Positions 42,182-50,615 of a stretch of DNA of 64,000 nucleotides are shown in pieces. How positions within the stretch are numbered: position 1 is the stretch's first letter; every line of letters starts with the position of its first letter. The DNA comes from Aurantimonas coralicida (GTDB taxonomy: Bacteria; Pseudomonadota; Alphaproteobacteria; Rhizobiales; Rhizobiaceae), in NCBI GenBank assembly GCA_011050685.1, contig DRFF01000190.1, forward strand, positions 1 to 64,000, given 5' to 3'. The notes beneath the pieces were generated by a model. It searched no databases, was not told where the DNA came from, and saw only the letters and a list, made by a program, of their open reading frames with translations. A program made the translations under genes and the position numbers.

Positions 42182-43732
42182 CTAGAGGTAAGTCGAGGGG
42201 TCGAGATTGCGCCGAGCGATCGGGGATGCAGCCGGCGTCGACGCCGGTGACCCTGACTCCCGTCCGCCTTCTCGTCCTTCGCGCGAGGACTGACGATGTT
42301 CGAACCGTTCGTTTTCCGCGGATCCGTCGCCGGGGCGACCGTCACTGCCGGTTCCAGCATTGGCGGATGGCGATGCCGACGGCGAGCGCTGGGTCGCAGG
42401 ATCACGAACCGCGATGCTGATCGCCGCCTCGTCGACCGTAAAGCCCGCCTTGGAAAGCAGTGTCTTCAGGCCCTCGGCGTCATCTTTCAAGCGAAGTGCC
42501 GTCTCGGCCTTGCTCGCAACTAGATGAATCGCCAATTGCCCGTTCACTAACCGCATGGTGACGTCGAGCTTGCCGAGTTGCTCCGGCTGCAGCTGAATCT
42601 GGATGGTCTTCAGCGCGGCACCGCCAGCTCGCAGATGCAGTCGCCCGTCATCGCCGGCGGTCCCCGGAGCCGGCCGAAGATCGGCCAAGGCGCTGGTGAC
42701 GGCGGACGCGACCTGACGAGACGGCCGTCCGCCTGCCGCCGGATCATTGAAGACCGCCGTATCGGCGTTCGAATTGTCGACACCCCAGGCCCCGGTAGCG
42801 GTAGCGGTCGCCATCCCGCCATCCGGTGGGCCCTTGCCGCCTTTTCCAGGGACCCTAGTGTTTCTGTCGGCCGATCCCGCCTCGGAAACACCGCGCAACC
42901 GTGTCGCCTCGCCATCTTCCTGGCCGTCCGCATCGCCGGACGCCTCGGCTCCGTCGGTGCGATTCATCTCGACTGGCGCATCGGTGGACGCCAGAAGACG
43001 TCCGAAACCGGACGCCCTGAGGGCCGGGCCGACCGAGCGCACCTGACCGTCGAGCGCGACAGTATCCGCCGGTTGAAAATCGGTGCGCATGGAGACGAGG
43101 TCAACCCGAGCAGGATTCGGACGACCATCTACGCTGCCACCAAGCAGCCTGACCGCCACTTCGGCCTGATGGGGGACCGCGACGGTTTTCGACATCAGGT
43201 TCGACCGATCGAGAGCCGTTGTCGGCGCGCCGTCCGGTTTCGGCAGTGCGCGGGCGGCCCGGTCGAAGTCCGTGGCCGGAATGCCGTCCGGTTTCGCCAA
43301 GGCGCGGGCGGCTCGGTCGGGGGCCGTTGCCGGAACGCCGTCCGGTTTCGCCAAGGCGTGGGCCCGGCCGCTGTCGGAGCGGGTCCCCAGAAGTGTGAGC
43401 GGCGAGACGTCTTCACTCTTTTGCTGGTCGGAGGGGGGCGTTTCAAGGCTGGTGCCGGCCCGTTTCGTCTGATCGAACTCGCCCAGAAGTTTGGCGAGGG
43501 CCGTTTCAACTTCCGTCTCGCTGGGATCACCGTGCCCATTCGCGTCGACATGCGGATCCTGACCATCCTTGCTCACGATATCCCGTGGGTCGCGGCCTCC
43601 CGTTTTCCCCGCGGCGTCCACCGCCGACTGAAAACTTTCACCGGAACCGGCCTGGCTTCCCGCTCCCCTGCCGGCGGGTCGTTGTGCATTGAGCGACTGT
43701 GATTCGGTATGGGCGGGTATGGGGGCGGTCAT
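42182..43732 (-). CDS. fliK: FliK-type hook-length control protein (MotD)
   Basis: The 516-residue product is rich in Pro, Ala, Gly and Asp with little order in the first 350 residues. A Flg_hook domain follows at about 380-450 with LKTIQIQLQPEQLGKLDVTMRLVNGQLAIHLVASKAETALRLKDDAEGLKTLL. That domain switches export from hook to filament subunits. In rhizobia this gene was first called motD. Residues 126-177 form a three-copy tandem repeat. The start overlaps the motC stop (ATGA). Confidence 0.9.
   Translation of the reverse strand: MTAPIPAHTESQSLNAQRPAGRGAGSQAGSGESFQSAVDAAGKTGGRDPRDIVSKDGQDPHVDANGHGDPSETEVETALAKLLGEFDQTKRAGTSLETPPSDQQKSEDVSPLTLLGTRSDSGRAHALAKPDGVPATAPDRAARALAKPDGIPATDFDRAARALPKPDGAPTTALDRSNLMSKTVAVPHQAEVAVRLLGGSVDGRPNPARVDLVSMRTDFQPADTVALDGQVRSVGPALRASGFGRLLASTDAPVEMNRTDGAEASGDADGQEDGEATRLRGVSEAGSADRNTRVPGKGGKGPPDGGMATATATGAWGVDNSNADTAVFNDPAAGGRPSRQVASAVTSALADLRPAPGTAGDDGRLHLRAGGAALKTIQIQLQPEQLGKLDVTMRLVNGQLAIHLVASKAETALRLKDDAEGLKTLLSKAGFTVDEAAISIAVRDPATQRSPSASPSANAGTGSDGRPGDGSAENERFEHRQSSREGREGGRESGSPASTPAASPIARRNLDPSTYL
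43202..43357 (-). repeat. Three-copy 54-base tandem repeat inside fliK
   Basis: The repeat encodes 18-residue units ALAKPDGVPATAPDRAAR, ALAKPDGIPATDFDRAAR and a partial ALPKPDGAPTTALDRS. The first two copies are nearly identical in DNA. The copies keep frame, so variation in their number would change the length of the FliK ruler region by 18 residues. Confidence 0.85.
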
Positions 43733-45051
43733 GGTGCAGCCTTTTTCAAATCGTCGCGAACAGCGTCGAGGATTGCCGCGCCCCGCGCGAGAATCGGCGA
43801 CAGCGTCGCGGCCTCCTGCGGAGCCTCAGCGCCGACGATGCCGGCAACCATGGGTTTGCGCATTTCGCTCAGCACATCCATAGCGGCGTTGCGAAGTTTG
43901 CGGTCGGCCGGGTGCAGCGCGTCCGGATCGATGGCCTCGAGCGTTGCCTTCACCTCGGCGAAGTCGCGTTCCGTCAATGTCGACGCGACCTCGTAGAGCA
44001 GCGCCCGCTGGCGCTCGCTCTCCCCGGCTTCGTCATAGGTCAGCGCCTTCGCCGCTGCCTTGTTCGCCAGCGTCAAATTTCCGGCCACCAGGGCCCGCCG
44101 TCCGACAGCCAGATAGATACCGAGTTGTTCCAAGCGCGGAATCGTCGCTGTCGCGTCGGCAATCGTCGCGATGACCGCATCCTCCGTTCCCGCCGGTCGG
44201 GCGGCATAGACAGCGGCGAAGCGAGCGCGAAAATTACCCGCGTAAGCGGAGGCGGAAAAGCGATCGAAATACTGCCGAGCGTAGCGGTTCGCGGCTACCT
44301 GGTCCCCGGTCTGCTCGGCGAGCAAAACGCCCATACGGAGCGCCGCCTCCTCCAGCAAGGTTCCTGGCGCGACCAACATGACCTGGGAAAGACGCCGCAG
44401 CGCTTCTGCCGGTTTGTCCGCCTGCTGCAATTGGGCAACGGCCAGATTGACCTGTGCCGCAAGGCCACTCTCCACGTGGGTCAAATCAACTACGGATAGT
44501 TTTTTCTCGGCATCCGCGCTGCGGTTCTCCACATAGGCCAGCGCCCCTTCAAGCAACGGGCGATCTTCTGGCGCAAGGGTCAACCGTGCCAAGATTCCCC
44601 GCAGCACGGACGGCGGCCCACCGCTGAGGACGAACAGCGCCGCGGCACGCCGATTGCGCGGATCCTCCCAGGTTTCCGGTTTCAGTCCGAGGAAGGTCGG
44701 ACCGTAACGCCTCAACAGCAACGACTGCACGCGGATAGCAGGCCCGTTGCCACGCGCCACTTGATCTTGGAGGAACTGAAGCGAACGGACGATCTCGTAT
44801 GGCATCGGGGCGCGTTCGCGCGGCCATTTCGATGGCTCCGGATCGGCGGGTTCCTCGTCCTGAGCCGCAACCGCGATTTCCGCCGACTTAGCCGCTTCGC
44901 CCGCTGCACGGACCCGCGTGGCGGCCGCTTCAGCATCCGGCTGGACCACCGCGGTCGGCGGCGCCGTCGGCTCGGCGACAGCGGCCGATGCCGCAGCGAT
45001 CAAGACCGCCGCAACCGTCCTTCCAAGACATCGAGCAAACCGCCAGTTCAC
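43729..45051 (-). CDS. motC: MotC, periplasmic motor-associated protein
   Basis: The 440-residue product starts with GTG (VNWRFARCLGR), which overlaps the motB stop in a GTGA. A signal peptide (TVAAVLIAAASAAVA) is followed by a helical, repeat-like body with YEIVRSLQFLQDQVARGN and YGPTFLGLKPETWEDPRNRRAAALFVLSGG, the MotC pattern. In Sinorhizobium, MotC with MotE controls stator function from the periplasm. The open frame continues upstream of the GTG through motB and is not coding there. Confidence 0.9.
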   Translation of the reverse strand: MNWRFARCLGRTVAAVLIAAASAAVAEPTAPPTAVVQPDAEAAATRVRAAGEAAKSAEIAVAAQDEEPADPEPSKWPRERAPMPYEIVRSLQFLQDQVARGNGPAIRVQSLLLRRYGPTFLGLKPETWEDPRNRRAAALFVLSGGPPSVLRGILARLTLAPEDRPLLEGALAYVENRSADAEKKLSVVDLTHVESGLAAQVNLAVAQLQQADKPAEALRRLSQVMLVAPGTLLEEAALRMGVLLAEQTGDQVAANRYARQYFDRFSASAYAGNFRARFAAVYAARPAGTEDAVIATIADATATIPRLEQLGIYLAVGRRALVAGNLTLANKAAAKALTYDEAGESERQRALLYEVASTLTERDFAEVKATLEAIDPDALHPADRKLRNAAMDVLSEMRKPMVAGIVGAEAPQEAATLSPILARGAAILDAVRDDLKKAAP

Positions 45052-46253
45052 GCGACCGGCTCGATCAGCAGGATCTCGATCCGCCGATTGCCGGCAGCTT
45101 CCGGATCGTCGGGATATTTCGGATCGCGGTCCGCCACACCTTCGATCGATTTGATACGGGTTTCGTCGAAACCGCCGCGGGTCAGCATGTAATAGGCCAT
45201 ATGGGCCCGCGCGGTGGATAGGCGCCAATTATCGTATTCGGCGCTGTGGAACGGACGCGCGTCGGTGTGACCGCGAATGACGACGTCGCCGTCGCGCCGG
45301 GCAAGGACCGCTGCGATCTTCTCCATCATCGCCACGGCCTCCGGCGTCGGCTTGGCCGATCCGATCTGAAACATGCCGGTTGCGAGATCGTCGGCGAGGG
45401 AGACCGTCACGCCGCCCTCCCCGGCAGTTACTTCGATATTGGGCGGCAAAGCCTGCCCCGATTTGGCCAGTTCCGCCTCGATCTCCGACCTGATCGCAGT
45501 CGCGTGCTCGGACGCCGCATCGGCGCCGTCTGTCGGATCGGCCGGCTCGCCGGGAGTGACCTGTTCGTCCGATGCCGCATCGGCCACGTCCTCCACAGGA
45601 GCGATGTCCTGTACGGTCTGATCGCCCGGCGCCGAATTTTCTGGCGGCAGAACCGCAGTCTGGAATTCGGCCGGAGGCTGCGCTTCGGTCTGCCCGCCGC
45701 TTTCCACCGTGTTGGGCGTGAGCTGCCATGACGCGGGGTCGAACGGATCGCGATAGGCATCGCCGCCATTGAGCCCGGGCAGACCCGATCCATCAGGCTT
45801 GCCTTGGAGTTTGCCGGAATTGCTGGAGACGCTCTCCGCGGCAATCTCGGCCAAAACCGCGTAAGGATCGCGGAACAACGCCTGCTCTTCGCCGCCGGTT
45901 TGATCGCCCGCCAGCGGCATGCCGTTGGGGTCGCCATTGGTCTCGGCGCGGCTTTGCCCCTGGTCGTTGGCGTCCCGCGAGGCGCCGTCGTCCTTGCTCT
46001 CGACACCCCGGCTCGCCGGCGAGGCATCATTCAGCTTGATCGGGTTGAAATACTGCGCGACCTGCTTGCGTGTCGCGTCGTCCGAGGCGTTGGTCAGCCA
46101 CATAACCAGGAAGAACGCCATCATCGCCGTCATGAAGTCGGCGAAGGCGATTTTCCAGACGCCACCGTGATGCGCCTCCTCGGTGTGGGCCCGGCGACGG
46201 ACGATAATGATTTCCTGGCGCTCGAGATGCCCCGCCTCGGACTGTTCGCTCAC
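45048..46253 (-). CDS. motB: Flagellar stator protein MotB
   Basis: The 401-residue product starts with GTG at 46253, overlapping the previous stop (GTGA). One membrane helix, FADFMTAMMAFFLVMWLTNAS, carries the proton-binding Asp39. A long acidic linker of about 200 residues is followed by an OmpA-like peptidoglycan-binding domain, VVIRGHTDARPFHSAEYDNWRLSTARA. The extended linker is typical of rhizobial MotB. MotA is encoded far away at 63112, as usual in this order. Confidence 0.94.
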   Translation of the reverse strand: MSEQSEAGHLERQEIIIVRRRAHTEEAHHGGVWKIAFADFMTAMMAFFLVMWLTNASDDATRKQVAQYFNPIKLNDASPASRGVESKDDGASRDANDQGQSRAETNGDPNGMPLAGDQTGGEEQALFRDPYAVLAEIAAESVSSNSGKLQGKPDGSGLPGLNGGDAYRDPFDPASWQLTPNTVESGGQTEAQPPAEFQTAVLPPENSAPGDQTVQDIAPVEDVADAASDEQVTPGEPADPTDGADAASEHATAIRSEIEAELAKSGQALPPNIEVTAGEGGVTVSLADDLATGMFQIGSAKPTPEAVAMMEKIAAVLARRDGDVVIRGHTDARPFHSAEYDNWRLSTARAHMAYYMLTRGGFDETRIKSIEGVADRDPKYPDDPEAAGNRRIEILLIEPVA

Positions 46254-47089
46254 GCGAGGGCCTCTTCCAGTGCCGCGCGCCAGCCGTGCAGACGTGACTC
46301 GATGACGGTCTGGTCGCACTCGATGCGAACGTCGACCAGGGTCTCGTCGCTCTGCCACGTCACGAAGTCGCGGCCGGTGCCCAAGGCTTCGTCAAGGGCA
46401 GTAAGGAGATCGGCGGGACCGGTCGCGCGAACCGACAACGCCTTGCCATCGCCGATCAGCATGCGGGTAGCGTCGGCAAGTTCCAGAACGCTTTGCCGCC
46501 GGCGGGTATTGACGGCGATTGGTCTCAATACGGAGGCTAAGGTGGTCCGCACGACCATCTCGATCCGGTCGAGCCGACCTGAAAGTAGTGTCGCAAGCCG
46601 CTCGCCTTCGGCCGTCGCCCACTCGGCGCGCGCCGCCTCGATCGCAGCGGATTGGGCCGTTTCGGCCAACTCGCGTTCCTCGGCCCGGGCGGCCTCTATC
46701 GCTGCATCCATTTCCGCCTGCAACGCGAGGCGCCCGTCATCGGGCTCTTCGGCGCCGTCGACGTCCGCGTCCAAGCCCGGCAAGGCGTCGGTTCCGTCGC
46801 CGAAGTCGAGCGACTCCGGCATGTCCGTCGCCGGCCAATGCGCCTCGCCCGTCAGGTCGGGCATCCCTGCTTCAGGCAGGACCAGCTCGTCGACCTCATC
46901 GACCTCGAGGATTTCCGGAATAGGTGATGAAATGACTGGGACGGCAGTCCCCGTCTCGACATCGCGGCTGGCAACCAGGATCGGATGCTCAAAGGTCGGT
47001 TTGCTTGAGCGATTCACGGGCGCCAGACTCTCGAATGGCATTCCGTCGTCCGCGTCGAATTCCGGGAGGTAGTGCGCGAGAGGGAGCAT
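46250..47089 (-). CDS. FliH-like flagellar export regulator
   Basis: The 279-residue product has an acidic disordered N-terminal half and an Ala/Glu-rich helix (about 120-165, LQAEMDAAIEAARAEERELAETAQ). The C-terminal domain contains VVRTTLASVLRPIAVNTRRR...ADATRMLIGDGKALSVRATGPADLLTALDEALG, like the FliH/V-ATPase E-subunit fold that holds the export ATPase. It lies three bases after fliF and overlaps motB. The assignment rests on architecture and place. Confidence 0.68.
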   Translation of the reverse strand: MLPLAHYLPEFDADDGMPFESLAPVNRSSKPTFEHPILVASRDVETGTAVPVISSPIPEILEVDEVDELVLPEAGMPDLTGEAHWPATDMPESLDFGDGTDALPGLDADVDGAEEPDDGRLALQAEMDAAIEAARAEERELAETAQSAAIEAARAEWATAEGERLATLLSGRLDRIEMVVRTTLASVLRPIAVNTRRRQSVLELADATRMLIGDGKALSVRATGPADLLTALDEALGTGRDFVTWQSDETLVDVRIECDQTVIESRLHGWRAALEEALA

Positions 47090-47092
47090 GTA

Positions 47093-48766
47093 TTACGCCG
47101 CCTGTGTTTGGTGTATCCACTGCTTGAGAACTTGCGCCGCGTGCTCCTCGTCGAAATCGACGAGCTTTTCGAGACGCGCCTTTGGCGACGTCGCCTGGTT
47201 GCGGGTCAAATCCTCAAGATAGGCCGGGTCCATCCCGACCATCTGAGCTATATCGTCGGAAGCTGGTGCGGCGCCGACGTCGAAGTTCAGGCTGTTCAAA
47301 AGGTCGGTATTGGGCGAGTCGAAGGGATCGACCTCGTTCTCGTCCTTGGCCGGCGGAATCGCGACGATCGCTCGAATCGCGGGTTTCAAGCCGAACCAGA
47401 TGAGCAGCACGGCGACGGCAAGGATCGTCAGCGCATTGATCAGCGTACCGGACTGGCGCATGAACATCTCGCCGAACCCTGGTGAGGGGATCGGCTCGAG
47501 CGCGCTGCCGGTGTCGAGGAAATCGACGGCGGTCACCTTGAGCTGGTCGCCGCGTTCGCTAGAAAAGCCCGAGGCGGAAGCGACGAGCGACTCGATCTCA
47601 GCGATGCGCGCATCGACCTGATCATCCGTCGCGTTCTCGCCGATCGCTTCCAGGATACGCTGACGGTTGATGACAACAGCGATCGACAGGCGCTCGACCT
47701 CATAGCCGTCGCTGGTCGTGGAGATCGTCTTCTCGTTGATCTCGTAATTCGTGAGCTCCTCGCGCCGGTCCTTTTCGTCCACCGATTTTTCGCCCGTCCC
47801 CGTCGCCGTCTCGCCCGCGGCACGAACGTCCTGCTCGACCCCGACGGGTGCCTGGCTCGTCGAATCCTGGCTCTGCGCCGTCTCACGGATATTGCGCGTC
47901 GAGCGTTCCACTCGGCTCTCGGGATCGAAAATCCGCTCGCTCACCTGCCTGCGGTCGGTGTTGAGGCTTGTCGAGACGCTGCTCTGGAAATTGCCGATGC
48001 CAAGATAAGGCGCCAGCGTGCGCCGGATCGATTCCTCGACGCTCTTGGACACCACGCTCTCGATACCGAGCAGTTTGCCGGGCGCGGCGGAGGCGGCATC
48101 GTCCCCCGATGCGAGCAGCGTGCCATCGGCGTTGAGCACCGTCACCTCGCCAGGCGTCATGCCGGGAATGGCCGATGCGACCAGCGAGCGAATCGCCTGA
48201 GCGGAGCCGAAATCCTGCGAGCTGTCGGTACGGATGACCACACTGGCCGACGGCTTGCGCTGCTCGCGTCGAAACGAACCCTCGTCCGACAGGACAATGT
48301 GGACACGCGCGGCGCGGACATCTCTCAGGGTCTGGATGGTGCGGGCGATCTCCCCCTCCAACGCCCTGACGCGGGTGATTTCCTGCATGAAGGAGGTCAG
48401 GCCGATCGAGCCGAGATTGTCGAAGAGTTCGTAGCCGGCGTTTTCAGAGCGCGGCAATCCCTTCTCGGCCAGCAGCATGCGCGCCGGAGCTGTCTGCGAG
48501 AAAGGCGTCAGAATGGCGTCTCCCTTGGCACTGACGTCGAAGGAGATGCCAGCCTCGGTCAGCGCCGCGCCAATCCGGGTCACATCGGTCCGATCGAGGC
48601 CGGAATACAGCGTCTCCATGTCCGGACGGGACAAATAGTAACTGCCGAGGCCGACGAGCGCGATGACGAGAAATCCGACGAGGCCGAGAGCCGATAGCTT
48701 TCTCGGGCCGAGAGAGGAGAGACTGCTGAAAAGCTGTTGAGCTTGTCCGTTAATGGCGAGCGCCAT
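47093..48766 (-). CDS. fliF: Flagellar MS-ring protein FliF
   Basis: The 557-residue product has membrane helices at about 24-45 and 442-461 with the periplasmic ring-building domains between them. It includes SRPDMETLYSGLDRTDVTRIGAALTEAGI and ARVHIVLSDEGSFRREQRKPSASVV. The cytoplasmic tail DEEHAAQVLKQWIHQ is the FliG-binding end. It is the first gene of fliF-fliH-like-motB-motC-fliK. A CtrA-type box lies 80-94 bases upstream of the ATG. Confidence 0.97.
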   Translation of the reverse strand: MALAINGQAQQLFSSLSSLGPRKLSALGLVGFLVIALVGLGSYYLSRPDMETLYSGLDRTDVTRIGAALTEAGISFDVSAKGDAILTPFSQTAPARMLLAEKGLPRSENAGYELFDNLGSIGLTSFMQEITRVRALEGEIARTIQTLRDVRAARVHIVLSDEGSFRREQRKPSASVVIRTDSSQDFGSAQAIRSLVASAIPGMTPGEVTVLNADGTLLASGDDAASAAPGKLLGIESVVSKSVEESIRRTLAPYLGIGNFQSSVSTSLNTDRRQVSERIFDPESRVERSTRNIRETAQSQDSTSQAPVGVEQDVRAAGETATGTGEKSVDEKDRREELTNYEINEKTISTTSDGYEVERLSIAVVINRQRILEAIGENATDDQVDARIAEIESLVASASGFSSERGDQLKVTAVDFLDTGSALEPIPSPGFGEMFMRQSGTLINALTILAVAVLLIWFGLKPAIRAIVAIPPAKDENEVDPFDSPNTDLLNSLNFDVGAAPASDDIAQMVGMDPAYLEDLTRNQATSPKARLEKLVDFDEEHAAQVLKQWIHQTQAA

Positions 48767-48845
48767 GAATTAACCCTACGATTTTCCGGTGGCACGGTAT
48801 GCGATCGGCCGGACCATGCCGACCGAAGCTTGCGCGAGACCACGG

Positions 48846-48860
48846 TTAACAAAAAGTTAA
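48846..48860. promoter_or_regulatory. CtrA box upstream of fliF
   Basis: TTAA, 7 bases (CAAAAAG), TTAA followed by C: an exact match to the CtrA consensus TTAA-N7-TTAA. It lies 80-94 bases before the fliF ATG. CtrA directly controls fliF in Caulobacter, which supports the call. Confidence 0.72.
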
Positions 48861-48913
48861 CGCCCTTCCCCAAGAATTACGTAAGGGCAGCCGCAGGACT
48901 GTAGGCAAACGAA

Positions 48914-48944
48914 AACGGGCCCGGCCTTGGAGGCCGGACCCGTT
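48914..48944 (-). terminator. Rho-independent terminator after the first-listed flagellin gene
   Basis: 14-base arms AACGGGCCCGGCCT and AGGCCGGACCCGTT (one G-T pair) enclose three bases, followed on the minus strand by TTTTCGTTTG. It lies about 30 bases after the flagellin stop at 48977 and isolates it from fliF. Confidence 0.92.
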
Positions 48945-48976
48945 CAGATGTCGTGCTGTCTATTTCCGGCGGAGGT

Positions 48977-50245
48977 TTACCGGAAGAGCGAGAGCAGCGA
49001 CTGGCTGGAGGAGTTGGCGATCGACAGCGCCTGAACACCGAGCTGCTGCTGCGTCTGCAGCGCCTTGAGACGGGTTGACTCTTCAGTCATGTCCGCATCG
49101 ACAAGAGCGCCGACGCCCTTGGAGATGGTATCCATGAGCTTGGAGACGAAGTTCGTCTGCATCTCGATGCGGTTCTGGACGGCGCCGAGGCTGGATGCCG
49201 CGGTGGTGACCTGCGACAGTGCTTCGTCGACGACCTTGATGTAGGCCTGAACCTGCCCGGACGTCACGCCCGGAGTGGAGATGTCGATAGCGTCCACGCT
49301 GGTCGAGAAGGTGCCAGTGGCGGCAGCAACGGTGTCTGTCGCCGCAAGTCCGAGGGAAGCCACTGTCGGCGGAGTCGTGCCCGAAGCGGTCGCGGCGCTG
49401 ACCGTGAGGCCCTCGAGCGAGTTGAAGCTCACCGCGCCGGCGGCAATCTTCACTTCGACGCCCTGGATGCCGGCGTCCTTCAGTGCCTGCGTGTAGACGG
49501 CCGTCAGGTCGTTGTCGGACTTGACCGTGAAGCTGGCAAGGCCGGCGGCAGTCAGGGTCGCCTGGGTGATCTCCACAGCGCGGCCAGCGGCGCCGTTCTG
49601 CGAGATGCTGAACGAAACCTTGTTGTCGGCGCCGAAGGCGACGGCAGTCGTCTCGACCGTCGAGGTGCCGGTTGCCGCAGTGAACTGATCGATATCGATG
49701 GTCTTGTCGAGAATGCCGGCATCGGCGGAGAAGAGCCGGATGTTGGCGATGTCGACCTTGATCGAACCGACCGAGAGGCTGCCAGCCGCATCACGCGACA
49801 GCGAGGAGACGATCTCCTTCTGCGTGGTCGCAGCCGTATCACTGAGCCAGTTCTGGCCCGAGAAGGACGCTGAATCGGAAATCGTCTTCAGCTGTTCCTG
49901 CAGCGCGGTGATTTCCGACTGCACCTTGGCCTTGTCGACGCCTTCGCCGGTCGCCGTCGTCAGCTTGGCCTTGATCTCGTTGAGCACGTCCTTGGCGGCG
50001 GTCAGGCCGGTATAGGCGGTGTCGACCGTAGCCGCGCCGATGCCGAGCGAATCGGATACCGCCGACATGGCTTGGTTGTCCGAGCGCATGGTGGTGGCAA
50101 TCGACCAGTAAGCGGCGTTGTCCTTCGCCTCACCGACACGGAAGCCGGTCGAGATGCGGGCCTGGGTCTGGTCGAGCGAGGAGTTGATCATCTGAAGGCT
50201 CTGGAGAGCCGTCATGGCGGAAGTGTTGGTGTTGATGCTGGTCAT
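48977..50245 (-). CDS. fla: Flagellin (downstream paralogue)
   Basis: The 422-residue filament protein starts MTSINTNTSAMTALQSLQMINSSLDQTQARISTGFRV and ends LGVQALSIANSSSQSLLSLFR, the two conserved ends that pack in the filament core. The central part (about 150-330) is the surface-exposed, Ala/Thr/Ser-rich domain. It is very close to the second flagellin gene at 50616, including the central part. It has its own terminator and a long leader region, so it is a single-gene unit. Confidence 0.96.
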   Translation of the reverse strand: MTSINTNTSAMTALQSLQMINSSLDQTQARISTGFRVGEAKDNAAYWSIATTMRSDNQAMSAVSDSLGIGAATVDTAYTGLTAAKDVLNEIKAKLTTATGEGVDKAKVQSEITALQEQLKTISDSASFSGQNWLSDTAATTQKEIVSSLSRDAAGSLSVGSIKVDIANIRLFSADAGILDKTIDIDQFTAATGTSTVETTAVAFGADNKVSFSISQNGAAGRAVEITQATLTAAGLASFTVKSDNDLTAVYTQALKDAGIQGVEVKIAAGAVSFNSLEGLTVSAATASGTTPPTVASLGLAATDTVAAATGTFSTSVDAIDISTPGVTSGQVQAYIKVVDEALSQVTTAASSLGAVQNRIEMQTNFVSKLMDTISKGVGALVDADMTEESTRLKALQTQQQLGVQALSIANSSSQSLLSLFR

Positions 50246-50555
50246 AGTAGGGTGTCTTCCCGTTACGCGAATACAAAATTGGGATGAGACAGTCCGGGTT
50301 GGCCGGGATAGCGAGTCGGCATCATGCCTGTGATCTGGTTTTCCCGTCCGACCACTTCGCTATGCCTCCGATATAACGGGCGATTTCCTTCCAGCTCCTT
50401 AAAGCAACACGATCCTTTCTGCTTCTGCCGAAACTCCATCTTCTTATGGTTAACCAATCGGAATGAGGTATAGTTAATGAAAGGTAACATCCACGCTTGT
50501 GGAATCCGACAGATAGCAACCCAGAGCGTCCAAGCGATCGAACCATGCCGCCAAC
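50246..50555 (-). promoter_or_regulatory. Promoter and leader region of the downstream flagellin gene
   Basis: About 310 bases without a gene lie between the terminator of the upstream flagellin and this flagellin ATG. They include an AT-rich stretch and a GGTTAACC palindrome at 50448-50455. I did not find a clear sigma-28 or sigma-54 consensus. A long leader would suit FlbT/FlaF control. Confidence 0.45.
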
Positions 50556-50586
50556 GGAAAAGGCCGCCCCTTGCGGAGCGGCCTTT
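50556..50586 (-). terminator. Rho-independent terminator after the upstream flagellin gene
   Basis: GGCCGCCCC and GGAGCGGCC arms (one G-T pair) enclose four bases and are followed on the minus strand by TTTTCC. It lies about 30 bases after the stop at 50616. Confidence 0.85.
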
Positions 50587-50615
50587 CATGCAGTGACAGA
50601 GCTGTTGGGGGTGGT

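Noticed and set aside
42578-43702. Plus-strand open frame (374 codons) opposite fliK
   Set aside because: Arg/Gly-rich composition that mirrors the Pro/Ala/Asp-rich fliK codons; its apparent repeats are only the complement of the fliK repeat.
45804-47072. Long plus-strand open frame (422 codons) opposite motB and the FliH-like gene
   Set aside because: Extreme Ser/Arg/Ala content and complete overlap with well-supported minus-strand genes point to a chance frame.
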